Of a DNA stretch of 64,000 nt, positions 17,463 through 24,652 are shown in pieces. Source of the stretch: Streptomyces sp. NBC_00358 (lineage in GTDB: Bacteria; Actinomycetota; Actinomycetes; Streptomycetales; Streptomycetaceae); contig NZ_CP107976.1 of the NCBI RefSeq assembly GCF_036099295.1, positions 8,990,001 to 9,054,000 on the forward strand, given 5' to 3'. The stretch's first letter is position 1. The number at the start of each line of letters is the position of its first letter. The notes under the pieces are model-generated. The model made no database searches. It was not told where the DNA came from and saw nothing but the letters and a program-made list of their open reading frames with translations. A program made the translations under genes and the position numbers.

Positions 17463-18639
17463 GGGTCGGGGCGCTCTCTGCTGGAGATATCTGCTGGCGG
17501 ATGCTGTCGAGGACGTGGGGGCGGGACAGCGCTCGCGCGATGGCGTCGAGGTGGTCGCTCACGCCGGCGCCGATCTGGGCAGGCTGATCGCGGGCGTCAT
17601 GGAGTGCCTTGTCGCCGTAGGCGTCGACGGCGGCCTGGAGGGCGAGGGCTCCGGCGACTCCGTGGGCCCGCTCCGCGCCGAGTTCGGCCAGCGCCGTGGT
17701 GTAGGCCCGCTGGTGCAGACCGTGGTCGAAGTAGGGACCAAGGACGCGAAGCGCGTCGTGGATGCGCTGCTGACATTGCATGAGGCGTAGTTCGAGGGGA
17801 GTCCACAGGCCGAAGGACGCGGTCGCGGCGGAAGCTCTGGTGTCGCGCAGGATCCGCCAGAGGGGGCGCAGTCTCCGGTAGGCGGCCTTGTTGCGGGCCC
17901 ACCCTTGCACGAACGGTCCCGCCTGAGGGGCGATGAACCCGAGAGCCACCAGGACGGCCTCGACGAACGCGAACTGGGGCGCGACCTGCGTGCTGAGGAA
18001 GTCGAGGTCGTGGCCCGTCCAGCGAGCGACGATGGCGATCAGTTTGGTCGTGTCGAACAGGAGGCCCAGGGCGAAGCCGGCCTGGAGGACGACGACACCC
18101 GTCTTCAGCCACCGGTCGGTGACCTGGGGGAACCAGATCCACAGCAAGTACGCGGCCACCACCACCGATACCGCATGGTTGATCAGGTACAGGAGGATGT
18201 GTTCCTGCATCCAGGGCGTGGTCGCGTAGTAGGTGTCGAGGTCGTAGATGCGCGGTACGGGAACGTCGGCCATCAGGAACGTGGTCCAGAGGGCGGCGAC
18301 GATCCCCGCGTGGATCCAGGAGACGGTGAACATGCGCCGCCGCCGTCGGCCGGAGGGCGGTTCCCGCCACCGCATGATCATCGTCAGCTGGATGGCGCAG
18401 AACAGCGTCAGCAGGCTGTACGCGATGGGAGCGGCGATGTTCGCCACGCCGCTGACGTTGTTGAGCCACAGGATCGTGTCCGGCGTGACGACGACGAAGA
18501 CAGCTGTTCCGCAGGCCAGGAGCACGACAGTGGCCCGTACGTCCGGGTCGCGGGAGGCCCGCAGGAAAGTGGGTGCTTTGAGGGCGAGGGCTGTCGCGAG
18601 GAGGACGGTAGGGACGATGTAGGGAAGGCGAAGGCTCAT
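17455..18639 (-). CDS. MAB_1171c family putative transporter
   Basis: A 394-residue protein with seven or so helices in its first half (for example LPYIVPTVLLATALALKAP and ILWLNNVSGVANIAAPIAY). The conserved cytoplasmic half is helical and contains RRLRPLWRILRDT and LWTPLELRLMQCQQRIHDAL. That pattern is typical of the MAB_1171c/DUF6545 family. It overlaps the metallopeptidase gene by four bases and the FAD gene by eight. Transport is only a family label; no substrate is known. Confidence 0.82.
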   Translation of the reverse strand: MSLRLPYIVPTVLLATALALKAPTFLRASRDPDVRATVVLLACGTAVFVVVTPDTILWLNNVSGVANIAAPIAYSLLTLFCAIQLTMIMRWREPPSGRRRRRMFTVSWIHAGIVAALWTTFLMADVPVPRIYDLDTYYATTPWMQEHILLYLINHAVSVVVAAYLLWIWFPQVTDRWLKTGVVVLQAGFALGLLFDTTKLIAIVARWTGHDLDFLSTQVAPQFAFVEAVLVALGFIAPQAGPFVQGWARNKAAYRRLRPLWRILRDTRASAATASFGLWTPLELRLMQCQQRIHDALRVLGPYFDHGLHQRAYTTALAELGAERAHGVAGALALQAAVDAYGDKALHDARDQPAQIGAGVSDHLDAIARALSRPHVLDSIRQQISPAESAPTHA

Positions 18640-19256
18640 TGCAGCAGCCCGCTCCTGTTCCCGAGCGACAGTTTCAGTCGGCCTTCGACGGTGGCTGCCG
18701 TGGTGGGGCTCTGGGCGTACGGCAGCCCCTCGACCCAGGTGCGAACCGCGACGCCGAAGAGTAACCCGAAGGATTCGGCGCTGGTCTCGTGGGCGTCTGC
18801 GGACAGACGCGCCGACACGGCCCGTACAGCGTCGAGGGGAACGTTCTTGGACGCGAGGATCAGCTCGGCGGCACGTTGGATCGCGGATTCGTCCGGCGCG
18901 TCGGTGAGTGCGCGAGCTGCCGCCGGGATGCCGGCGGTGGCGTGGTGGCAGTCCCCTTTGGCCTCGTGATACAGCTCGTGGCCCAGAATGACGAGCTTCG
19001 ACTCGACGGTCGTGTTCTCCTCGACGACGATCATCGAGCGGTCGCCCAGGTCCAACCGCAGTCCCGAGACGTGCAGTTCAGGCGGGAAAGCCCGAAAGAG
19101 CATGTCGATCGGTCTGCCGGTGCGCTTCTCCAGGGCGTCGCAAAAGGCCCGCATCACCGCCTCCGCCGGTGCGGGGCGGCTCCTGATCACGTTCGCCGCG
19201 TCCTTGCCCAACTCGGTCAGGAGCTCTTTCATTTCGCGCACTTCGTGCTTTCTCAT
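18636..19256 (-). CDS. ImmA/IrrE-like HExxH metallopeptidase (toxin-component-like)
   Basis: A 206-residue protein with the zinc motif HELYHE (H93, E94, H97). The surrounding sequence (KLVILGHELYHEAKGDCHH) is like the ImmA/IrrE proteases that cleave XRE repressors. In other Streptomyces this family is often paired with an HTH protein and a MAB_1171c protein; here no HTH gene is adjacent. The codon at 18762-18764 is TTA (codon 165). AGGGGGA precedes the ATG, which overlaps the stop of the upstream small gene. Confidence 0.72.
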   Translation of the reverse strand: MRKHEVREMKELLTELGKDAANVIRSRPAPAEAVMRAFCDALEKRTGRPIDMLFRAFPPELHVSGLRLDLGDRSMIVVEENTTVESKLVILGHELYHEAKGDCHHATAGIPAAARALTDAPDESAIQRAAELILASKNVPLDAVRAVSARLSADAHETSAESFGLLFGVAVRTWVEGLPYAQSPTTAATVEGRLKLSLGNRSGLLQ

Positions 19257-19555
19257 CAGCCCTGATCCCCCTCGGGCCGCAGCGACGGAAAGACGCCGGC
19301 CAGGACGGCGCCGCGCCCGGCAGCCGTGAAGAAAGCTTCCCCTGTCGACGCTTCCGCTCGGAACGGCTTGGCGAGTCGGCGCGGGAGCGATCCGTCGGGC
19401 ATCTGCTCGCCCTCGCTCACCGGGCACGCCCAGGGCTCGGAGACCCCCAGAACCCTGACCACCGGCGCATCGGGATCGAGGAGTTGCGATCTGTTCGGCT
19501 CCAGCTCTTCGATAAGCGCGTTCAGGCTTCGAAGAGTCCCGGGGAGAGGCTCCAC
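19256..19555 (-). CDS. Hypothetical protein, 99 residues
   Basis: Starts VEPLPGTLRSLNALIEELEP; no family is recognised. The stop overlaps the metallopeptidase ATG (TGATG-type overlap), and GGGAG lies seven bases before the GTG. Both features suggest a true first gene of the operon. It occupies the place where an HTH regulator would be expected, but no HTH is visible. Confidence 0.5.
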   Translation of the reverse strand: MEPLPGTLRSLNALIEELEPNRSQLLDPDAPVVRVLGVSEPWACPVSEGEQMPDGSLPRRLAKPFRAEASTGEAFFTAAGRGAVLAGVFPSLRPEGDQG

Positions 19556-19620
19556 CGATGTGCTCCCGAGGGTTTGACGGGTCGTTGTGTAACCGAACCC
19601 TACGCGGGCGACATTCGAAT

Positions 19621-19647
19621 GGAAACAGGTGTTTCCTGGCTGGAAAC
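19621..19647. promoter_or_regulatory. Triple GGAAAC half-site array
   Basis: GGAAAC, then four bases, GTTTCC, five bases, GGAAAC. The array lies in the 425 bp divergent spacer between the small operon gene (19555) and the PemK-like gene (19981). It looks like an operator or overlapping ECF-type -35 boxes; the binding factor is unknown. Confidence 0.4.
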
Positions 19648-19980
19648 GATCGTTGGCGTGATCGTGTGCGCCGTGCCGCGGAGCCGGTGCCGACGGGCGA
19701 AGAGTCTCCGCCGTCGACGACGCTCGCCCCAGGTCACGGGGGGTGAAGCGAAGGGTTGCCGGATACACGTACTTGAGGATATGAAGATCACTGCACTGGT
19801 TGATCACGGCGCCTTCACATGCGGAGGCGCTGTCGGCCGGTGCGCTCCGCGGGTCGCCCGGGAGACCCCTGCGAGGAAGCCGCGGTCCGCCGGGAACTCG
19901 CCGCGAACCGTGGAACTGCACCGACTCAGAAGGCCATACGGCACGACCCGACGGGGAACGGCCGACAGGACGGGAGCCTC

Positions 19981-20724
19981 ATGCCGGACATACCCAAGCC
20001 GTACCGCGACCACCTGCGGGGGTCGAGCGGGACCCGACCCACCACCTGGGCGATCCACCTGGTGTGGCCCCTCACGGTGGCGTTCGTGTGCTTCCTGGTC
20101 GTGGGCGACGGAGTGGACCAGGCCACCCGGATACTTCTGACGCTCGGTTACGCGGGCGCGTCGTTCGTCTGGTGGCGGCTCTCCCGAATCGTCAGCGGGA
20201 AGCTTCCCGCCTCCCTCAAGCCGGTCGCCCGAGACCTTCTGGCGATACTCCTCATGGCGCCGGTCTTCTGGGCCACCGGCCAGTTGATCTCGATGGCGAT
20301 TCTCCTCGCGATCGTCGCCGTCCCGGTGTGCGTCTGGTTCTTCGTCCGTTCCGGCCGCAGGAAGAACCAGGCTCCCTACGCGAACGCCCGGGCAGGCGAG
20401 GTCTGGTGGGCGGAAGTCGCCTACGAGGAGGACGCCGAGATGCGCAAGGACCGGCCGATCATCATCGAGTCCGTCCGCCCCGACGCCGTCCTCGCGTTCT
20501 ACGTCACCAGCAAGGACAAGGACGGCCGCCCGGGCTTCACTCGGCTGGCCTGCCCGTCCACCTGGGACAGCGAGGGAAGGCAGAGCTGGGCCGAGTACGG
20601 GAAGACCCGCACCGTCCCGGTCTCCGACCTGCGTCGTTACGGTGCCACGCTGCCGAGCGGCGAGTTCCAGCGCCTGTGCGGCGAACATGCCAACGCCGTC
20701 TCCACCCGGCAGAACTGGGCGTGA
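19981..20724 (+). CDS. Membrane-anchored PemK/MazF-like protein
   Basis: 247 residues. An N-terminal membrane module has three or four hydrophobic segments (for example AIHLVWPLTVAFVCFLVV and LLAILLMAPVFWATG). The C-terminal half begins AGEVWWAEVAYEEDAEMRKDRP, the start of the PemK/MazF-type SH3-like barrel, and continues to PVSDLRRYGATLPSGEFQRL. Free MazF toxins cleave RNA; fusion to a membrane anchor is unusual and no antitoxin gene is adjacent. GGGAG lies four bases before the ATG. Confidence 0.65.
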   Translation: MPDIPKPYRDHLRGSSGTRPTTWAIHLVWPLTVAFVCFLVVGDGVDQATRILLTLGYAGASFVWWRLSRIVSGKLPASLKPVARDLLAILLMAPVFWATGQLISMAILLAIVAVPVCVWFFVRSGRRKNQAPYANARAGEVWWAEVAYEEDAEMRKDRPIIIESVRPDAVLAFYVTSKDKDGRPGFTRLACPSTWDSEGRQSWAEYGKTRTVPVSDLRRYGATLPSGEFQRLCGEHANAVSTRQNWA

Positions 20725-20805
20725 GTTCCGGCAGGCCCGGACCCGTTCCACGGTGCCCCGCACGCGTACCTGACGGCCCGGCAGACGGGACGACTGCCTT
20801 TGCCG

Positions 20806-21040
20806 CTAGGGGAGTTGGGCCGCGCGGTCCGGGGCGATTCCGTGTGGGGAGCGGTTCCACGCCAACTGACCGATCACCTCGGAGGCCGCGGAGGTGATCG
20901 GCGCCAGGGGCCGCGCGCACGGTGCTCCCCGTGCTCTCCAGACGGGTTCCCAGGCCCACGACGCCGGTGCCCGTGCGGGCGGGCGGGGCCACGAGGACGA
21001 CGCTGCCGTCGTCGAGGGTGAACCGGATGGCGTCCGGCAT
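20806..21040 (-). pseudogene. Broken Trypco1 / CU044_2847-like gene
   Basis: The ATG at 21040 opens MPDAIRFTLDDGSVVLVAPP, which has the pattern of CU044_2847-family (trypsin-co-occurring domain 1) N-termini. After about 45 residues this frame loses protein character. A neighbouring frame then gives PLAPITSAASEVIGQLAWNR, the expected amphipathic helix, and stops at 20806. A single frameshift near GGGGAG joins the two parts, but the final beta segment of the family is not seen. It is the last gene behind the solute-binding lipoprotein. Confidence 0.45.
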
Positions 21041-21057
21041 GGAGGCTCCTGGAACGA

Positions 21058-22287
21058 TCAGGGGTGGTTCGGGGGACTGCAGAGTGGTCCGGGTGGTGGC
21101 GGGGATCCTGGATGGGTGTATCCGAGTTCCCTCTGAACCCTGGTGAGGGCCACCAGGAGTGGGGTGAGGTCTTTGCCGTCCGTGTAGTTCAGGACCGCCC
21201 GGTAGAAGGCGGCGGACACGTCGGGATCCATCGCGTCGGCGGCGCTGAAGCAAAGGGTGTAGCGGGAGGAGCGGAGCATCGCGGCGATCCGTCCCTGAGT
21301 GGCGTTGTCGTACGCCGTCACCCTGTTGTCGGCGGACAGCGCGAAGCCGGGTTCGTTGACCCAGGTCCGCTGGGCCCGCGGGCTCGCCAGGTACTTGATG
21401 AACTCGTCGGCGCTCCTGTTCCCGGTGAACTTTCCGACGAAGTCCGCCGAGACCTGAAGCGCTCCACGGGAGGACGGTACGTACGTGTAGCCGTCCGTCT
21501 TCACCTGGGCCGAGTCGAAAGCCATCGCGGACAGGGCGCCGTGGCTCAGGGAACACCCCGCCTTGGCCATCTTCTCCGTGGCGGCGCGGAAGTTGAACGT
21601 GGCCGCGCCCTTGCGAGCACCTGCCACGAGGTCCCCCCACTCGGTCCACGCGGCCTTGACCGGCCCCTTGTCCCAGCGCCCTTCGCCCGAGGCCCAGGCG
21701 GTGTACGGGCCCACGCCCTCGTCGGCGAGCAGGATGTCCGCTATCCAGTCGGCGCCGGGCCAGCCGGACGTGGGGCCGGACTCCAGTCCCAGGCACCAGT
21801 GGTCGGACCGGTCCCGCAGAGCGCTCCAGCTTCCGGGAGGCCGCGCGGTCAGCCTGGCGTCGTACCAGACGAGACTCTTGATGTCGGCCTTGACCGGGAC
21901 GGCGTAGACGTCCTTTCCGTTCATGCCGAGACCTCGGAGGGGCTGCACATAGGCGTGCGTGTCGACGTCGAGTTTCGAAAGGGCGCCTGCCTGACGGTAC
22001 TTGGCGATGGCTCCGACACTGGGCAGCACCGCCAGGTCGGGCTCCGCGTCCGCGGCCACCGCGGCGTCGAGCTGCTGGGTCAGGGCCCGGGTGACCTGCG
22101 GTTCGATGTCGATGTCGTGGTCGCGCTCGAAGTCCTTGACGACCGCGTAGAACGCCTTGAACTCAGTGCCGGACCAGGGGACCATGATCGTCACCTTGTC
22201 CTTCTCCGGTTCGGCGCACCCGACCGGCGTCAGCAGTAGACCGAGGACCAGAGCGCAGCGCGGGAGTGGTGCGGTGAGTCTTCTCAT
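21058..22287 (-). CDS. Extracellular solute-binding lipoprotein
   Basis: 409 residues. A lipoprotein signal ends in LLTPVGC (acylated C24). The mature part resembles family 1 binding proteins of ABC importers (VTIMVPWSGTEFKAFYAVVKD, LAVLPSVGAIAKYRQAGAL, SADEFIKYLASPRAQRTWV). No permease or ATPase gene is near, so a role as the extracytoplasmic sensor of this operon is more likely than import. Its ATG overlaps the stop of the two-TM protein (ATGA). Confidence 0.85.
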   Translation of the reverse strand: MRRLTAPLPRCALVLGLLLTPVGCAEPEKDKVTIMVPWSGTEFKAFYAVVKDFERDHDIDIEPQVTRALTQQLDAAVAADAEPDLAVLPSVGAIAKYRQAGALSKLDVDTHAYVQPLRGLGMNGKDVYAVPVKADIKSLVWYDARLTARPPGSWSALRDRSDHWCLGLESGPTSGWPGADWIADILLADEGVGPYTAWASGEGRWDKGPVKAAWTEWGDLVAGARKGAATFNFRAATEKMAKAGCSLSHGALSAMAFDSAQVKTDGYTYVPSSRGALQVSADFVGKFTGNRSADEFIKYLASPRAQRTWVNEPGFALSADNRVTAYDNATQGRIAAMLRSSRYTLCFSAADAMDPDVSAAFYRAVLNYTDGKDLTPLLVALTRVQRELGYTHPGSPPPPGPLCSPPNHP

Positions 22288-23144
22288 GAGTGAGGGAACC
22301 TGTACTCGGCGAGACGGGGGCGATAGGCCAGGTACGCGAGCACGCCGGCGGTGGCGAGCACGGGCAGCGCGATCGCCGGGGTGAGCGGGTCCGTCGTGCA
22401 CATGGCCACTCCGATCGACGCCGTGGCCGGCGGGACCCCGATCAGTGCCGGGCCGGGGTACCGCCTGAAGTGGCGGGCGACCATGTGTCCAGTCGTACCG
22501 ATCAGCAGCAGTACGACCGCCGCCGGTCCCATGAACAGGGGCCAGAGGAGACGGGGGTCGCGCCACCCCGACCTGAGCTGGTCATGGCGGGCCTGGACCT
22601 CCAACTCCTGCAGATCCCTGAGCGATTGTCTGAGGCCGCCGGTGAAGGGGACCGGGTCCCTGCCGTCGTACTCGGGCGCGTCGTCCAGTGCGGCGCGCGC
22701 CATCGCCAATGCGGGTTCCCCGTCGAGCACCGCTGGGTTGGCCATGCGCACGCACATGGCCAACTGGCCCTGAACGAACTGGAGATGGCTCAGTCCCCGC
22801 TCTCCGGCCGCGTTGCCCTCGGTCGCCGAGGTGAGGTGGGAGGTCACGCGGGCGGCGGCGTCGGCGAAGTCATCGCCGGTGCCGGTCAGGTCGATCGCCC
22901 CGGTCCGGGAGACGGCTCGGAGCGCGTCGTCCGCCTTCCCCGCTTCGTCGTAGGCCGCGCCGATGTGCTGGATGGCCGTCGTCGTGCGGTGAGCGGCGGC
23001 GATCTCCTCTCCGGCCCGGTTCGCCACCACCAGACACAGCAGCGCCATCACCGCCACCATGCCCAGCACACCCGTCCTGAGCCACCGCAGCACCACGATC
23101 GGATGGGGTACGCGCCGCCGCACGCCGGTCACGAGGCGTCCCAT
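22284..23144 (-). CDS. Two-segment membrane protein of the protease-kinase-vWA operon
   Basis: 286 residues. An N-terminal helix (LGMVAVMALLCLVVANRAG) leads to an extracytoplasmic helical region of about 140 residues rich in Ala and Asp. Further helices follow at the C-terminus (LLWPLFMGPAAVVLLLIG and LPVLATAGVLAYLAY). This layout recalls sensor proteins with a periplasmic four-helix bundle, but no domain is certain. The ATG at 23144 lies 16 bases inside the end of the vWA gene. Confidence 0.6.
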   Translation of the reverse strand: MGRLVTGVRRRVPHPIVVLRWLRTGVLGMVAVMALLCLVVANRAGEEIAAAHRTTTAIQHIGAAYDEAGKADDALRAVSRTGAIDLTGTGDDFADAAARVTSHLTSATEGNAAGERGLSHLQFVQGQLAMCVRMANPAVLDGEPALAMARAALDDAPEYDGRDPVPFTGGLRQSLRDLQELEVQARHDQLRSGWRDPRLLWPLFMGPAAVVLLLIGTTGHMVARHFRRYPGPALIGVPPATASIGVAMCTTDPLTPAIALPVLATAGVLAYLAYRPRLAEYRFPHS

Positions 23145-24592
23145 GGCCCACCGGCCGCACCCGCGTCGTCGAACCGACGCCCGCACTCCTCGCAGAACTT
23201 GGCCGTGGCCGACGTCGACGTCGTACCGCACCCTGGACACACGCGCGGCAACCCGGGTTCGCGGGACGGCGGGTGGCGCGGGTCGACCGGTCCTCCGGTG
23301 GTCCTGGTCGAGGTCACGCCGATTCTCTGGATCTGGCCTCGGGACACGTTCCGCCGCACGCGGAGCCGACCGTCGGGGCCCTCGACCGCGACCTCGCGCA
23401 GCAACTCAAGGCGCTCGGCGTCAGGGATGGACTCCGCGAGGCCGATCGCCAGGCGCAGTTCGCGGTCCGCGCGGTCGAGATCTCCGCGCAGTTGGGCGTC
23501 CGCGCAGGCGCGCATGGCCATGCCGAGTTCGCGTTCGTTCTCGACGCGGGTGAGGTCCAGCGAGCGGGCGACGGCGAAGCCCGGTGTCGAGCGGCGGCAC
23601 ACGACCATGGCCGCGCTCTCGGAGCAGGGCCGACGGGCTCCGTCGGGGAACTCGGCGTGCAGGGTGACACGGACGGCGCGCAGCGTCTCGTCGACGGTCA
23701 GGGTGTCGGGCTCGAAGCGGAGGGAGATCTGGTACTGACGGCTGTCCGGCGGCCAGGAGCCCAGTGGGATGTGCGTCTCGGTGTCACGCTGCTGGCGTGC
23801 CGCCAGCTCGGCCTCGACGGGACGGGTCTGCCGTACGAAGGCGAGCTGGAAACGGTTGTTGAGGCGCAGGCCCAGATACACCCGGGGTACGACGATCTGC
23901 TGCGCCTCGCGCATCAGGCGGGTGAAGTCCTCCGTGAGGTCGGAGATGGTCACGACGGCCTCGGCGGTGCCGTGCAGGGCCTCGGTGACGCGGAGAAGCT
24001 CGGCGTAATGCCAGTCTTCACCCAAGCCCCTGGCGTGGCAGACGAACCGGTCGGTGCACGTCGTGAGGATCTCCCCGAGTTGTTCGGGTGTCTCGTGCTC
24101 GTTCTTGCCGTCCGTGTAGAGCACCGCGTGGTGCACCGCGCCGGGGGATTCCACCGCCGCGAAGAGGTCACGGGCGCAGGCCAGCCACTGGCCGATCGCC
24201 GTGCCGCCCTCCGAGAGCTGGCGGGCGACCCGGCGCTTGGCGTCCTCCCGGGTCCGGGCGTCGACGCGGGCCAGCCCACCCGTCGCGGGGAAGACGACGT
24301 CGGCCCGGTGGTTGCCGGCGACGACCCCGAGCAGAGTGCCGTCCCGCAGGGTGTCGATGGCCGCGCACATCGCGCGTTTGGCCTCGTCCAGTTTGTAGCC
24401 GGACATGGACAACGAGCGGTCCATGATGAGGATTTCGGCGTTGGCGCGCTGCTCGGCCGCGGCCTCGGCGGACTGCGCCGTGACGGTGATCAGGGCGTCC
24501 GCGCGTCGCCCGTCGTAGGGCAGATCCGAGGATGCGTCCACTTCCAGGGTGAAGCCGAGCCCTAACGGAGACCTGTCCCCCACCGGTATCAC
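23129..24592 (-). CDS. vWA domain protein with C-terminal zinc ribbon
   Basis: 487 residues. The vWA domain has a full MIDAS: DRSLSMS (D58, S60, S62), a Thr in GGTAIG and Asp in YTDGKNE. A beta-rich middle follows, and the C-terminus carries a zinc ribbon with CPGC and CEEC. Such proteins bind a partner through the metal site and often act with Ser/Thr kinases. Codon 10 is TTA (24563-24565), a rare codon read only by BldA tRNA in Streptomyces. The start is GTG 24592. Confidence 0.9.
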   Translation of the reverse strand: MIPVGDRSPLGLGFTLEVDASSDLPYDGRRADALITVTAQSAEAAAEQRANAEILIMDRSLSMSGYKLDEAKRAMCAAIDTLRDGTLLGVVAGNHRADVVFPATGGLARVDARTREDAKRRVARQLSEGGTAIGQWLACARDLFAAVESPGAVHHAVLYTDGKNEHETPEQLGEILTTCTDRFVCHARGLGEDWHYAELLRVTEALHGTAEAVVTISDLTEDFTRLMREAQQIVVPRVYLGLRLNNRFQLAFVRQTRPVEAELAARQQRDTETHIPLGSWPPDSRQYQISLRFEPDTLTVDETLRAVRVTLHAEFPDGARRPCSESAAMVVCRRSTPGFAVARSLDLTRVENERELGMAMRACADAQLRGDLDRADRELRLAIGLAESIPDAERLELLREVAVEGPDGRLRVRRNVSRGQIQRIGVTSTRTTGGPVDPRHPPSREPGLPRVCPGCGTTSTSATAKFCEECGRRFDDAGAAGGPWDAS

Positions 24593-24652
24593 CCGTCCGT
24601 GTCGCTGCGTCTTCTCTCCTACGGAGCGTGCTCGCTTCCTCGACGGAACGTG

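Noticed and set aside
15951..17783. 610-codon plus-strand frame over the FAD enzyme
   Set aside because: Antisense shadow; the minus strand has intact FAD motifs.
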